Source: a virus
Direction: 5' to 3' (one strand)
IMG/VR virus record: IMGVR_UViG_3300025695_001209
Span: 1-64,000 of that record
Length of the DNA stretch: 64,000 nt
Below are positions 1 to 9,384 of this stretch, piece by piece (position 1 is the first letter of the stretch; each line of letters opens with the position of its first letter). Below the pieces are notes generated by a model, which was given only the letters and a program-made list of their open reading frames with translations, was not told the origin of the DNA and made no database searches. A program made the translations under genes and the position numbers.

Positions 1-3000
1 CGCCTCATATGATATCAACCCAATACTGTCTGAATTATTTAGTAAAACAGATTTAGTTAATTCACAATCATTAGCATCCGTAACAGTAACTGAATAATTC
101 CCCGAACTTAACCCACTAATACTTGAGGTTATTTCACCGTTACTCCACAAGTAACTATACGGTGGAGTACCAGTTAATCCCGTAATAGATATACTACCAT
201 CGTTTATACCACAATAAGAGGTATCAACACTCACTAAATTGTAATCGAGTGTACTAACACCTGAAATAACCACAGTCTGTGTCTGTGCCGTGTTACCCGC
301 ATAGTCAGTTACATTAACGTAATAAGACCCATTAGGTAATCCTACGTTATAGAATGGATTAAGAGTGACCGTGTTCGATAAAAATAAAACATTATCTTTA
401 TAAATTTGAACATCAAATGGTAAGGCGTTTGTACTACCACTTACACTAATATAACCATTATCTTGACCACATGTAGTACCTGAAAAATCATTAATTATTG
501 CGGTAAGACACCCATCAATATTAACATTAATATTAGTCTGATTATTTTGATTACCTAAACTATCGTTTAAAACAAATGTATATGTACCACCACTTAAATC
601 ATCCCAAGTAAATGGGTTTACCGATGTACCACCAGATAATGTACCAGGTATTACGTTGGTTATAGTGTATGGTGGAACCCCACCCGTAGGGAATATTGTA
701 ATAGCTCCTAAATCAGTATCACAGGTACCTGTAGTTGAGAAGGTATAACCTAAATCTGTAGTTTCACAGTGCTGAGTAGTTTTACTACCTAAAGTTATCA
801 CATCGGCACGGTAATAAAATAACGTATTTACCTTAATTGAAATTGGCACTTCAGTGAAACCTTTTTGATATACATCACAACAATCAACATACTCATACGA
901 ACCACTAATAATCGCGTTATAACATTCATTACTAACCGAAGTAGATGGTGTTATTGTTGGAGTAACAGATGTTGTCACACTCGGAGTTAACGTATTTGTT
1001 GGTGTAACGGTAGGGGTGTTTGTTCGTGTAACTGGTGGTGTCTCCGCAGGTGTTGAAGTATTCGTTGGGGTAATCGTCATTGTTTGGGTAACTGTTACCG
1101 TTGGCGTTTGAGTTACATCCGCAGTTTCACTCGGAGTTTGTGTTGGTGTAACAGGTGGTGTCTCCCCAGGTGTACTACTCGGTGTTTGAGTAACCGTTAC
1201 CGTTGGAGTTTGAGTAACACTCGGAGTGTCACTTACCGAAACCGTAGGCGTATTTGTTTGAGTAACACTTGGAGTATCAGAAACAGAAACTGTTGGCGTA
1301 TTTGTTGGTGTGACAGAAGGGGTGTCAGAAATCGTAGGTGTTGGTGTTGAACTACTACCGGGGGTATTAGATACTGATACCGTTGGTGTGTTGGTTTGAG
1401 TAACCGATGGTGTATCAGAAATAGATACCGTTGGAGTATTTGTTTGAGTAACACTTGGAGTATCCGAAACAGATACTGTTGGTGTATTAGTTGGTGTGAC
1501 ACTTGGAGTATCTGAAACGGATACCGTTGGTGTATTAGTTGGTGTAACTGATGGCGTATCGGAAACTGTAGGTGTAGGTGTCGAACTACTACCTGGAGTA
1601 TCAGAAACGGATACCGTTGGTGTATTAGTTGATGTAACTGATGGCGTGTCGGAAACTGATACCGTTGGCGTATTTGTTGGAGTAACACTTGGAGTGTCAG
1701 AAACAGATACTGTTGGAGTATTTGTTGGCGTTACAGAAGGCGTATCTGAAACAGAGACTGTCGGGGTGTTAGATATTGTCGGAGTCACCTCAGGTGTTTG
1801 TGTAGGTGTAGGTGTCTGTGTCGGTGTCGGCAATTCCTCACAAGGGCACGGACCCGTTTCACTCACTATCAGGAAACCACTCGAAGGTACCGGCACACTA
1901 CAAGAACAGACCTCAACCGTCTCATTAGGACCAACACTTAGAGTTATATTTGTGTTTGACGGACCAAAACAATCTACATATGTGACTGTGTGTTTATTAT
2001 CACCATCAGTGTTTTGTACACTATAACCAATACAATCACTACCGTCACACCCCTTAACACACGATTCACCTGTCGGATTATAGTTTATACCAGGAGTAAC
2101 AGTAATTGGCGAATCATCACATAAACACACTATAAGTTCCGTACCTGCGTCGACATCAATTAAAATATCATTACCATTACAATCTTTGTATTCAATAGTA
2201 CCAGACACTTCACTTTGGAATATATATTCTGAACAAGTATAACAACAAGCATCAACTGGTGGTTGCGTAGGTGAAACTGTTACTGTAGGCGTAGGAGTCG
2301 GTGTCGGTGTTGCGGGAGTACAGTCACATTCTGCTTGTGCGCACCCACCAGGAATTAGAGTAATACTCGCTCCAACCACATCAGAAGTTGCAATAGTATT
2401 TGTATCACCAATAATAGTATAACACCCATTTGTGATTACCAAGTCGTTTTGTATATTAAAGGTACCTGAAGTCGGTGACGCCCAATCAGTGGTTAGTACG
2501 CGATAAACCTCATTACTACAACATGCCGATAGATAAATATAATCATTACATGGCGTTTCACCAGTACAAGAATTACACTGTACCTCACCTAATATGGTGT
2601 AGTACCCACTTATTACCCCGTTAACAGTGGCAATAGGTATCTGAGTATATGCACCAACACATTCAGTGATTTTACTATCTGAAATGTCAGTGATAGTAAG
2701 ACCTGTTAACTGTGTGTTATTACCCTTAATACTACCACCTAAGGTAGCACTATCACCTGTAAAGATATATACCTTCTCATCACAGCACGATGATGCACTA
2801 TAATATAAAACATCATTACCCGAAACACTTGTACAGTTCGAACAATCATCATATTCCGTTACAGTTACTTCCGCAGTATCACCAGAATATGGTCTAAAAC
2901 AAATGTTACCAGGTGTAAAACACGCATTATAATTAGTAAGATAAGCACTATCTTGCGATAACGCATTACCATCTATCTTTACGGTACTAACATCAATATT

Positions 3001-3624
3001 ACATTCTGATTCTGATTCAGTCAATGAATATTCATATCCGGTACCATTAGTATTATAGTAAGATATTGCACTTGTGGCACTGAAAGGTATGTCTAAAGAA
3101 CCACAAGGGTTTTTGTCTGAACTACTAAAATCAAATAAAGTAAGGTTACCAGATATCCATGTCCAAAATTCCGTTCCACCAGGCGAGGCAAACATAAACC
3201 CACTAGTATAATGGTTTCCACTACCATCAATTCGGTAAGCGTTTGAATCTTGACTATATGGTTCATCAGCAAAGTACACATCACCATTAAGACCAAGTAG
3301 ATTATTCCTGAAATATAGATTGACTAGTGGGAATGTTTCTATATCCATACCTGTACCAACAGTAATATTACTTAACCCAAGGTATTCATCATTTTTAATC
3401 GTATAGTCAACCGATTGTGTTGGTGTTGTACCATCATACACAATATCCCATGACCTATGTTTAAAATTGAAGAAGTTACTCTCAGTACCACCAGTAGCAT
3501 TCATCAATCTACTGTCATTAGGATAACCAGTTAAACCTGTATCCCACTGAATATAATACGTATCACCCGTATATAATGACCCTGCAGTTACCCTTTGGGT
3601 TATTTCAAAATAATAACTAGCCAT
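1..3624 (-). CDS. Large tail adhesin with Thr/Pro-rich stalk and SprB-like repeats (partial, runs off left edge)
   Basis: An open frame runs without a stop from an ATG at 3624 to base 1, giving at least 1208 residues. The ATG overlaps the stop of the upstream gene by one base (TAATG), so translation is probably coupled. The N-terminal 590 residues are beta-rich with many Cys pairs and repeated small modules. Residues about 597-896 are a Thr/Pro/Ser/Val stalk. Residues about 965-1190 hold three tandem modules; the last contains GTPPYSYLWSNGE followed by GNYSVTVTDANDC, which resembles the SprB repeat of Flavobacterium gliding adhesins. Position at the end of the baseplate operon and this architecture suggest a host-contacting tail fibre or adhesin. 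That role is inferred; the C-terminus lies outside the window. Confidence 0.75.
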   Translation of the reverse strand, partial: MASYYFEITQRVTAGSLYTGDTYYIQWDTGLTGYPNDSRLMNATGGTESNFFNFKHRSWDIVYDGTTPTQSVDYTIKNDEYLGLSNITVGTGMDIETFPLVNLYFRNNLLGLNGDVYFADEPYSQDSNAYRIDGSGNHYTSGFMFASPGGTEFWTWISGNLTLFDFSSSDKNPCGSLDIPFSATSAISYYNTNGTGYEYSLTESESECNIDVSTVKIDGNALSQDSAYLTNYNACFTPGNICFRPYSGDTAEVTVTEYDDCSNCTSVSGNDVLYYSASSCCDEKVYIFTGDSATLGGSIKGNNTQLTGLTITDISDSKITECVGAYTQIPIATVNGVISGYYTILGEVQCNSCTGETPCNDYIYLSACCSNEVYRVLTTDWASPTSGTFNIQNDLVITNGCYTIIGDTNTIATSDVVGASITLIPGGCAQAECDCTPATPTPTPTPTVTVSPTQPPVDACCYTCSEYIFQSEVSGTIEYKDCNGNDILIDVDAGTELIVCLCDDSPITVTPGINYNPTGESCVKGCDGSDCIGYSVQNTDGDNKHTVTYVDCFGPSNTNITLSVGPNETVEVCSCSVPVPSSGFLIVSETGPCPCEELPTPTQTPTPTQTPEVTPTISNTPTVSVSDTPSVTPTNTPTVSVSDTPSVTPTNTPTVSVSDTPSVTSTNTPTVSVSDTPGSSSTPTPTVSDTPSVTPTNTPTVSVSDTPSVTPTNTPTVSVSDTPSVTQTNTPTVSISDTPSVTQTNTPTVSVSNTPGSSSTPTPTISDTPSVTPTNTPTVSVSDTPSVTQTNTPTVSVSDTPSVTQTPTVTVTQTPSSTPGETPPVTPTQTPSETADVTQTPTVTVTQTMTITPTNTSTPAETPPVTRTNTPTVTPTNTLTPSVTTSVTPTITPSTSVSNECYNAIISGSYEYVDCCDVYQKGFTEVPISIKVNTLFYYRADVITLGSKTTQHCETTDLGYTFSTTGTCDTDLGAITIFPTGGVPPYTITNVIPGTLSGGTSVNPFTWDDLSGGTYTFVLNDSLGNQNNQTNINVNIDGCLTAIINDFSGTTCGQDNGYISVSGSTNALPFDVQIYKDNVLFLSNTVTLNPFYNVGLPNGSYYVNVTDYAGNTAQTQTVVISGVSTLDYNLVSVDTSYCGINDGSISITGLTGTPPYSYLWSNGEITSSISGLSSGNYSVTVTDANDCELTKSVLLNNSDSIGLISYEA
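937..1836. repeat. Thr/Pro-coding low-complexity tandem repeat, 48-bp period
   Basis: Within the adhesin gene, bases about 1237-1797 repeat with a 48-bp period encoding a 16-residue unit close to TPTNTPTVSVSDTPSV. It is interrupted twice by a variant containing GSSSTPTPT. The flanks to 937 and 1836 are less regular TPT/TQT sequence. Copies differ mostly at third codon positions, so the protein repeat appears to be under selection. The likely role is an extended rigid stalk, and the copy number may vary by recombination. Confidence 0.85.
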
Positions 3625-6563
3625 TATCCACAGTTAATTGATATGTTTATACCTACGTTCAAGGTGATTGTTTTGTTTGTGAAGTCTGGGTCACAACCTA
3701 TATTAGTGAAAGTGATTGTATTCCCACTTATAGTGTAACTTAAACCATATTGATATAAATACTGGAAATGTGTAATTGCAGCATTTAACCAATCATTATT
3801 TGTTGGTGACGATGCAAATCCATAACCCGTAAAAAATTGTTGTTGTACTAAAATGTTACCATCTAATCTTAAATCAATATACCAATCAGACACAACACTA
3901 TTTAAATCACACTGATTAGTTGTATACCCACTAGACGACACAATAGAATTAACTTGTTGATTTAATATACTTTGGAAGGTGGATGTTGGATATAATTCAC
4001 AATCCACAATTTGTTTAGCACAGTCGTACTTCCATAACGGACCTTCGATTTCACACGGCTCACATTCAATGTCGATTATCTCACAACCCCTTTGTAACTT
4101 ATAGTTATGTTTTTGTCTGTGAAATTCAGAATTTTCCATTTTCTGACCACCTAACCATAATGTAGATGCAGGTACAACTTGTTCTACCAACCTCATCCAA
4201 TAGTCACCAATACCATTGGTGAAATCAATCATCTTTTGATACGTATACTGATTAGATGGTATGTTAACATCCACCCCTGATGTTAAGTATTTCCAATATA
4301 TTGACGATAAGGTCACATACCCACCACTCGATGTTTGTCTATTCCTTACATTAATCATGTTCTTATAGAATGTCTGAGCAAACTCAAAGAATGACTTCTC
4401 TTTTGGTCGTGGATTTATTACCGTCCAATCAATACCACCTGTAGTAGGGTAAGGATAGGTTAATCCTGTAGCGGGTATTGGATATCCCGTGTTCCTACTC
4501 ATGTCCCAAACGTCATATTCTAACCCTTGACCCATATTAAGATATAACTCAATGTTTTTTCGGTTAAGCACTAACCTTTCATCAGTGACGTTATAGTAAG
4601 AATTAAACACCCCATTACTTTTTCTTAAACCAGTACTATCACTCGGCCAAGATTTTAAGTTATCTTTAATAGGTGTTAATGTGAAACCTAAATCCATACT
4701 AGGGAAGTCTCGATATAAATTAAAATATTTCTCCCCGAAGGTATATGTCTCTAATGATGTTTGTATATTGGTATTTTGACCTGTAAAGTTTGAATTTTGA
4801 ATGTCTATCTTCTCATTGGCCCTATGTTTAGGGGTTTCTTCAAACCAACCTGAACCCATCTCAAAGAAATAACTATCACTTTCAGGTACTGACTGTGGAA
4901 AACCTTGGTAATCCATCGGGTAATTTGTCCTATCATCATCAACAAACGTCGTAAATGATTGTGGCGTAAATGCTGTGTATGTAATCCCTTTAACTTTGTA
5001 TGTAGTTTCAGGTGTTAATACAGGTAAAATATTTAACTTTGTACCACCTGTAATTTCACTAAATTGTTGGTCAAATTGTTTAATATTAATTGGCCCATCA
5101 GCAACATAAACCGTCTCATTGAATTCAATTAACGCTTTAGGTGCTCCGACCATTCTCATTAAAAAGTCAATCGCAGTTCTCGTACCTTTTGACTTGTAAA
5201 GGAACCCTGAATTAATGATTATTTTTCTATAGTATTCATAATCCAACTCCTGAGGTGTTTTATCACGAGTTTGACCAGGATAAATTGATTGATTTTTTGT
5301 CCCGAAAACCGTAGTTAAAAAGTCATCTTGACTAATTGGCGAATTATTAGTATCAAAACCTAATGTTTGTGCTAAATTCTTTAATAATACTGAAGGTATA
5401 TCATTTTTAGGATTATAGTTAACATTATTCATATATGTTAACCCATCAATGAATTTTTTAGTCTCATCAAAACTTCTTCCGTAGATTTGAAGTACCTTTT
5501 CCATTTTTTGGTCACCCGTGTCAAAGTCTTTAAACGCACCCGTAACTAAAAATCGACTAATTAGGTTAGTCTTGTATCGGTCCATAACCTCACCAATTTC
5601 ACTTAACCTATTTAGGTAATTTTCGTACCCAACAGTGACAACATCAATATTCCATAGTCCTAAAATTGGCCATGTGATATTTTCAACAGACGTATAATAC
5701 CTACCCTGTTCAGTTTCTCTAGGAACCCTAAACATTGCAGTGTATTTCGGCGTAATCATTCTATTTAACAAGAACTTCTCAACTTCATCAAATGAGTCGT
5801 CAAATATTTGTTCAGTATAAAACTTACTTGGTCTTAAAGTTATGTCCTCTGTTGATGAACTAACACCACTATACGGATTACCCGCAACAACAACTTCAAT
5901 GGTACCAGCAGATAACGATGGTGATGGTGTGAAATCTTGAACTTTATACTCTGTTTCTCCTGTACCAATAAACAAAGAATATTTAAGGAATTGACGAGTT
6001 AAGTTTCTATATGGTGAAACCTCCATTGGTCTCAGTGACATATTTCTGTCAGCCATCGTACTATAATCTATATCAAGTGGATTTTTAATACGTGAGACAT
6101 CAATATTAAACGTTGTCTCATCATCAATGGCATCATACGAAACATTATAAACTGTATTTGCAGTCGTAAAGTCAGTATATATCTTATCAACCTCTAACGC
6201 CGCAGGAAAAAAATTGATTATTTTAGTTATCGATGCAGATAACCTTTTTTGTAGTGAACCATATAATGAGAAGTTCGTTACAACAGAAATATCATAGTTT
6301 GGGAAAACCCCGTAGTTTTTAGCAATAATTCGTCTTGATTCCTCAAAGTTCTCAATATCCATATTCTCCAATGTGAATGGATTTGAAAATACCCCTGTAC
6401 TAAAGGTACGATTTACTTTTTCAACTACAGACGTTGTGAACTCAAAATTACCCTGCGTTAAACCACCACCATCAACTAGTTGAAAACCAACTAAGTCGGG
6501 TGAGAACGATTCACTTCCTGCTGGAGGTGCTGCGGGGTAACGATATTTCCTACTTTTTCCCAT
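3624..6563 (-). CDS. Large baseplate/tail structural protein with P2 gpI-like region
   Basis: This 979-residue protein lies in the baseplate operon and is coupled by one-base overlaps to both neighbours. Residues about 430-480 contain YRKIIINSGFLYKSKGTRTA followed by a MVGAPKALIEFNE-type stretch. This pattern (long helix, KSKGT, helix, GAP) is seen in tail proteins of the P2 gpI/T4 gp7 type that connect baseplate wedge to fibre. A Cys-rich stretch near residues 820-850 (CEIIDIECEPCEIEG, then further Cys) could bind metal or form a disulfide knot. I see no enzymatic motif. A wedge or fibre-attachment role is inferred from the region and the operon position; the exact T4 counterpart is uncertain. 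Confidence 0.6.
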   Translation of the reverse strand: MGKSRKYRYPAAPPAGSESFSPDLVGFQLVDGGGLTQGNFEFTTSVVEKVNRTFSTGVFSNPFTLENMDIENFEESRRIIAKNYGVFPNYDISVVTNFSLYGSLQKRLSASITKIINFFPAALEVDKIYTDFTTANTVYNVSYDAIDDETTFNIDVSRIKNPLDIDYSTMADRNMSLRPMEVSPYRNLTRQFLKYSLFIGTGETEYKVQDFTPSPSLSAGTIEVVVAGNPYSGVSSSTEDITLRPSKFYTEQIFDDSFDEVEKFLLNRMITPKYTAMFRVPRETEQGRYYTSVENITWPILGLWNIDVVTVGYENYLNRLSEIGEVMDRYKTNLISRFLVTGAFKDFDTGDQKMEKVLQIYGRSFDETKKFIDGLTYMNNVNYNPKNDIPSVLLKNLAQTLGFDTNNSPISQDDFLTTVFGTKNQSIYPGQTRDKTPQELDYEYYRKIIINSGFLYKSKGTRTAIDFLMRMVGAPKALIEFNETVYVADGPINIKQFDQQFSEITGGTKLNILPVLTPETTYKVKGITYTAFTPQSFTTFVDDDRTNYPMDYQGFPQSVPESDSYFFEMGSGWFEETPKHRANEKIDIQNSNFTGQNTNIQTSLETYTFGEKYFNLYRDFPSMDLGFTLTPIKDNLKSWPSDSTGLRKSNGVFNSYYNVTDERLVLNRKNIELYLNMGQGLEYDVWDMSRNTGYPIPATGLTYPYPTTGGIDWTVINPRPKEKSFFEFAQTFYKNMINVRNRQTSSGGYVTLSSIYWKYLTSGVDVNIPSNQYTYQKMIDFTNGIGDYWMRLVEQVVPASTLWLGGQKMENSEFHRQKHNYKLQRGCEIIDIECEPCEIEGPLWKYDCAKQIVDCELYPTSTFQSILNQQVNSIVSSSGYTTNQCDLNSVVSDWYIDLRLDGNILVQQQFFTGYGFASSPTNNDWLNAAITHFQYLYQYGLSYTISGNTITFTNIGCDPDFTNKTITLNVGINISINCG

Positions 6564-7468
6564 TAATCAATTACATTATTGAAGTTTTTACTGAAATCGA
6601 TATTATCACCTCTATCCTGACGAACCTCAAATAATAGATTATTAAACTCATCTCGTATCTCAAACAAGTTATATTGTTTGTAGATGTTATCTGATGGGTC
6701 ATAAAGTGTGTAAATACCATCTTCCATACTTTTAGTCTGATTACCGTAAAGTGCAATCGCTAATGTATCGATGTCATGTTCAGCCATTTCAATATCTAAT
6801 GTAATTGGATTAAAATACGTGTTAGTTATTATAATGTCTTGGTCTGGTTGACCAATAAATGGTGTCGCGTTAGGTTTGTTTGACGGAGCACTTGAAGGTG
6901 ATAACGTACAGAATAACAAATCACTACCATTCTCAACATAACGATAACGAATAGTTTTTTGTGAACTATTAGTTAAATTAGTGGTTACTGGCTCACAATA
7001 GAATGATGATGTTACTATTCTATAAAAGTTAGGTATTTTGGTACCATTATCATTAAGATACTCAACTCTAAACCCAACTAACCCTTGTGCAACAAATTTA
7101 TTTCTAAATTTAGCATCAACATTATTCAAATCCACAATAATACCTTTAACATTCGGTAACGCAGATAAAACACCACAATCAGTAATTGTTGTTCTAATCT
7201 CCGCAGGTCGAATATATAACGTGTATATCCCCGTTTGATTAAATTCATTAGAAGGTAATCGTAAATTATACATACCACCTAATATTTCATTTGTATTTCC
7301 ACCCGTATCATTATTGTGGAAATAAGGCGTCAATAAAGAAGCCGCGTCTAATTGTTTAAGTACAAAGTCTTCGGTAACATCTCTACTTGGTGTGTAGTTC
7401 ATGATGATTTCAACGTCTTCTGGAGACATGTCTGCGGGTCTTGTAATTCCGTAAGTTCCTAATGCCAT
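6563..7468 (-). CDS. Structural protein of the baseplate operon, unknown function
   Basis: This 301-residue protein is not recognised as any named family. It starts with an ATG at 7468, three bases after the previous stop, and its stop overlaps the next ATG by one base. The sequence is beta-rich and opens with an ordered N-terminus (GTYGITRPADMSPEDVEI). It has two Cys residues in a central Ser/Thr-rich part and an acidic C-terminus ending NNVID. It has no signal peptide or membrane segment. Its place between a PKD protein and the gpI-like protein suggests a baseplate-wedge or fibre-adapter component. Confidence 0.55.
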   Translation of the reverse strand: MALGTYGITRPADMSPEDVEIIMNYTPSRDVTEDFVLKQLDAASLLTPYFHNNDTGGNTNEILGGMYNLRLPSNEFNQTGIYTLYIRPAEIRTTITDCGVLSALPNVKGIIVDLNNVDAKFRNKFVAQGLVGFRVEYLNDNGTKIPNFYRIVTSSFYCEPVTTNLTNSSQKTIRYRYVENGSDLLFCTLSPSSAPSNKPNATPFIGQPDQDIIITNTYFNPITLDIEMAEHDIDTLAIALYGNQTKSMEDGIYTLYDPSDNIYKQYNLFEIRDEFNNLLFEVRQDRGDNIDFSKNFNNVID

Positions 7469-7471
7469 TTT

Positions 7472-8554
7472 TTAACTTTCATTTATTTTATAGAAACCAT
7501 AACCATATCTAGTTAAGTCTCCAAGGTTATCAACTTCACCCAATCTTTCCAATCCTTCAAAAGCTGAGTTCTTGCCTCTGTCTATAAATACCTCACTCTG
7601 TATTTCTGGCGAAGAAACCATGTCTAATAATACCTCTTGTTTTGTAATTGCACTAACAGAAATATTATTATCGGTAAATCCTGAAGATTTTTGAATGTAT
7701 AATGTGGTACCATCAGGGTAATCGTAATAGGTAACTTCATTAATCGTATAAGCAGTATATTCTGTGTTTATTTCATCAATAACACCCAATAAGTTACCAT
7801 TTTGAAAAATCGGGACATTGGTTGCATACCTTACAGAACCGTAACTACTTAAAGCGGTTAACTGACTATTAGTATATCCTGAAACCAAAAAAGGTACAGA
7901 GACATAATTTGAAGAAACTTGAGAACTAATATTATTTTGAGCGTCACCACTGAAAATAAAATCATAATTTAATGGAGTCCCCGACCAACTACCACCTTGA
8001 GGTGTGAAGGTTATATTACCTGAGTTATTCGATATTGTAACACCTGTCATTGGTATTGTTATCGTTTTTTTAACTTCGGTGGTTCCCCACGGATTAGTTT
8101 GTGTTATAGTGATTTTATAATCACCACTACTGGCATATGTATGTGTTAAAAATGAGGGTGAAGTATTATTAATTGTTTGCGTAGATAAACCATCCCCCCA
8201 ATCGATTACATAGTTGGCTAACTTTAAAAACTTTTTAAATTCTATATCGGACGTATTATACACATTGACCTCATACCCACTCGCAGTATTGGCTGAGTAT
8301 ACAAAGTTGTTAACCACATCTTTTTGTAGTAAAAACCCGTCAAATGGTGTGTAATACCCTAAATCATTAAATGATTGTGTGAACACTATCGGTATCGTTA
8401 AACCAGTCAATAATGAATTACCACTGGTACCACCGCTTAGTATCTCACTCATACGAGAATAAACACCAAAAGTATTACCACTATACGTTTCCTGAATGAC
8501 ATCATCTTTTAACACTTCAGGTGATATCTTTATATATGTTCTGTCAGTCTTCAT
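7472..8554 (-). CDS. Baseplate/tail protein with PKD (immunoglobulin-like) domain
   Basis: This 360-residue protein carries a clear PKD-type fold around residues 115-165: NYVIDWGDG, then THTYASSGDYKITITQ and a closing TTEVKKTITI strand. The DWGDG turn and the HTYxxxGxYxITIT strand are the signature of PKD domains, common in Bacteroidetes surface proteins and phage fibres. The rest is Thr/Ser/Asn-rich beta sequence with no catalytic motif. Its ATG overlaps the previous stop by one base. A structural or carbohydrate-contact role at the baseplate is inferred. Confidence 0.6.
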   Translation of the reverse strand: MKTDRTYIKISPEVLKDDVIQETYSGNTFGVYSRMSEILSGGTSGNSLLTGLTIPIVFTQSFNDLGYYTPFDGFLLQKDVVNNFVYSANTASGYEVNVYNTSDIEFKKFLKLANYVIDWGDGLSTQTINNTSPSFLTHTYASSGDYKITITQTNPWGTTEVKKTITIPMTGVTISNNSGNITFTPQGGSWSGTPLNYDFIFSGDAQNNISSQVSSNYVSVPFLVSGYTNSQLTALSSYGSVRYATNVPIFQNGNLLGVIDEINTEYTAYTINEVTYYDYPDGTTLYIQKSSGFTDNNISVSAITKQEVLLDMVSSPEIQSEVFIDRGKNSAFEGLERLGEVDNLGDLTRYGYGFYKINES

Positions 8555-9384
8555 TATGGATTAACGTATTCGTAAAACTTTACGGGGTTATTTGTAGTAC
8601 CAATTCTTACCCCATTTAAATCGGTTAATTGATATTCATAATTAGTGTAGTCCAGCACTATTTTCGAATAAAACTTTTCCGCTTTATTAAATGTGAATAG
8701 ATTTGGTAATTGAGATTGTGGTTCAATCATCATTCTTGTGAACTCACCAGTCTTACCATTAAAAAACTTAACAGACATATAAAATTCGTCTAAGTTTATG
8801 TAACTCCTATCTTTCAACCAATAAACAAAGAACCCCTCTTTATCACCTAAATAATCTAAATTATAAATCGGTACTCTAACATTAACGTTTTTAGGTACCG
8901 TACTTGAACCTATATTAACACTATTAGTTTGTCCCTGATATGAAGGCAATATTATCGTAAAGTATATTTGTTGACTTTGACTCTCGTTGGTATCATAAAA
9001 ATCTAACTTAAAAAAGCTATTTTTATAAGAATTTGTACTATAATATATTTCTTTGTCTGTGAAACCTGCGTCGTTATAATTACTCACCCAATCAGTTGAC
9101 GTCGCATTATTAATATTCACGTTTTCAGGTAAAAAATAAAATTCATAGTTAGCACTTGATTTACTAATCATCTGAGGTTTCTTAGGGTCAGTACTTACTA
9201 CTCGATAAGACTCATGGTCAAATCTAGTCACCTCAAAGTCCTCAGTAGGGTTGATTACCTGTTCGATAACTTCTTCTTCGTACACCTCAATAGCATCTTC
9301 ACGACCATTAACATCCCAAAATTGTTCTATCGGAATCTGAAGTTCCCTTTCTGTACCGTTATCTGAAAATCTATATTTATTCAC
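8554..9384 (-). CDS. Structural protein of the baseplate operon, unknown (GTG start)
   Basis: This 276-residue protein begins at a GTG codon (9382-9384) that lies inside the 3' end of the preceding gene, an eight-base overlap. No ATG in a comparable position gives a better start. The sequence is rich in Tyr, Asn and Phe, predicted mostly beta, with an acidic N-terminal stretch (IEVYEEEVIEQVINPTEDFE). No family is recognised. Tight overlap on both sides ties it to the neighbouring baseplate genes. Confidence 0.5.
   Translation of the reverse strand: MNKYRFSDNGTERELQIPIEQFWDVNGREDAIEVYEEEVIEQVINPTEDFEVTRFDHESYRVVSTDPKKPQMISKSSANYEFYFLPENVNINNATSTDWVSNYNDAGFTDKEIYYSTNSYKNSFFKLDFYDTNESQSQQIYFTIILPSYQGQTNSVNIGSSTVPKNVNVRVPIYNLDYLGDKEGFFVYWLKDRSYINLDEFYMSVKFFNGKTGEFTRMMIEPQSQLPNLFTFNKAEKFYSKIVLDYTNYEYQLTDLNGVRIGTTNNPVKFYEYVNP

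Noticed and set aside
1237-1797. Regular repeat array considered as a CRISPR array
   Set aside because: The 48-bp units are contiguous with no unique spacers, lie within an ORF and vary at third codon positions; this is a protein repeat.
1233-2026. Open frames on both strands overlapping the Thr/Pro repeat (for example 1233-1688 minus and 1496-2026 plus)
   Set aside because: They are readings of the low-complexity repeat in other frames; the long frame 1-3624 minus covers the whole region with sensible protein composition.
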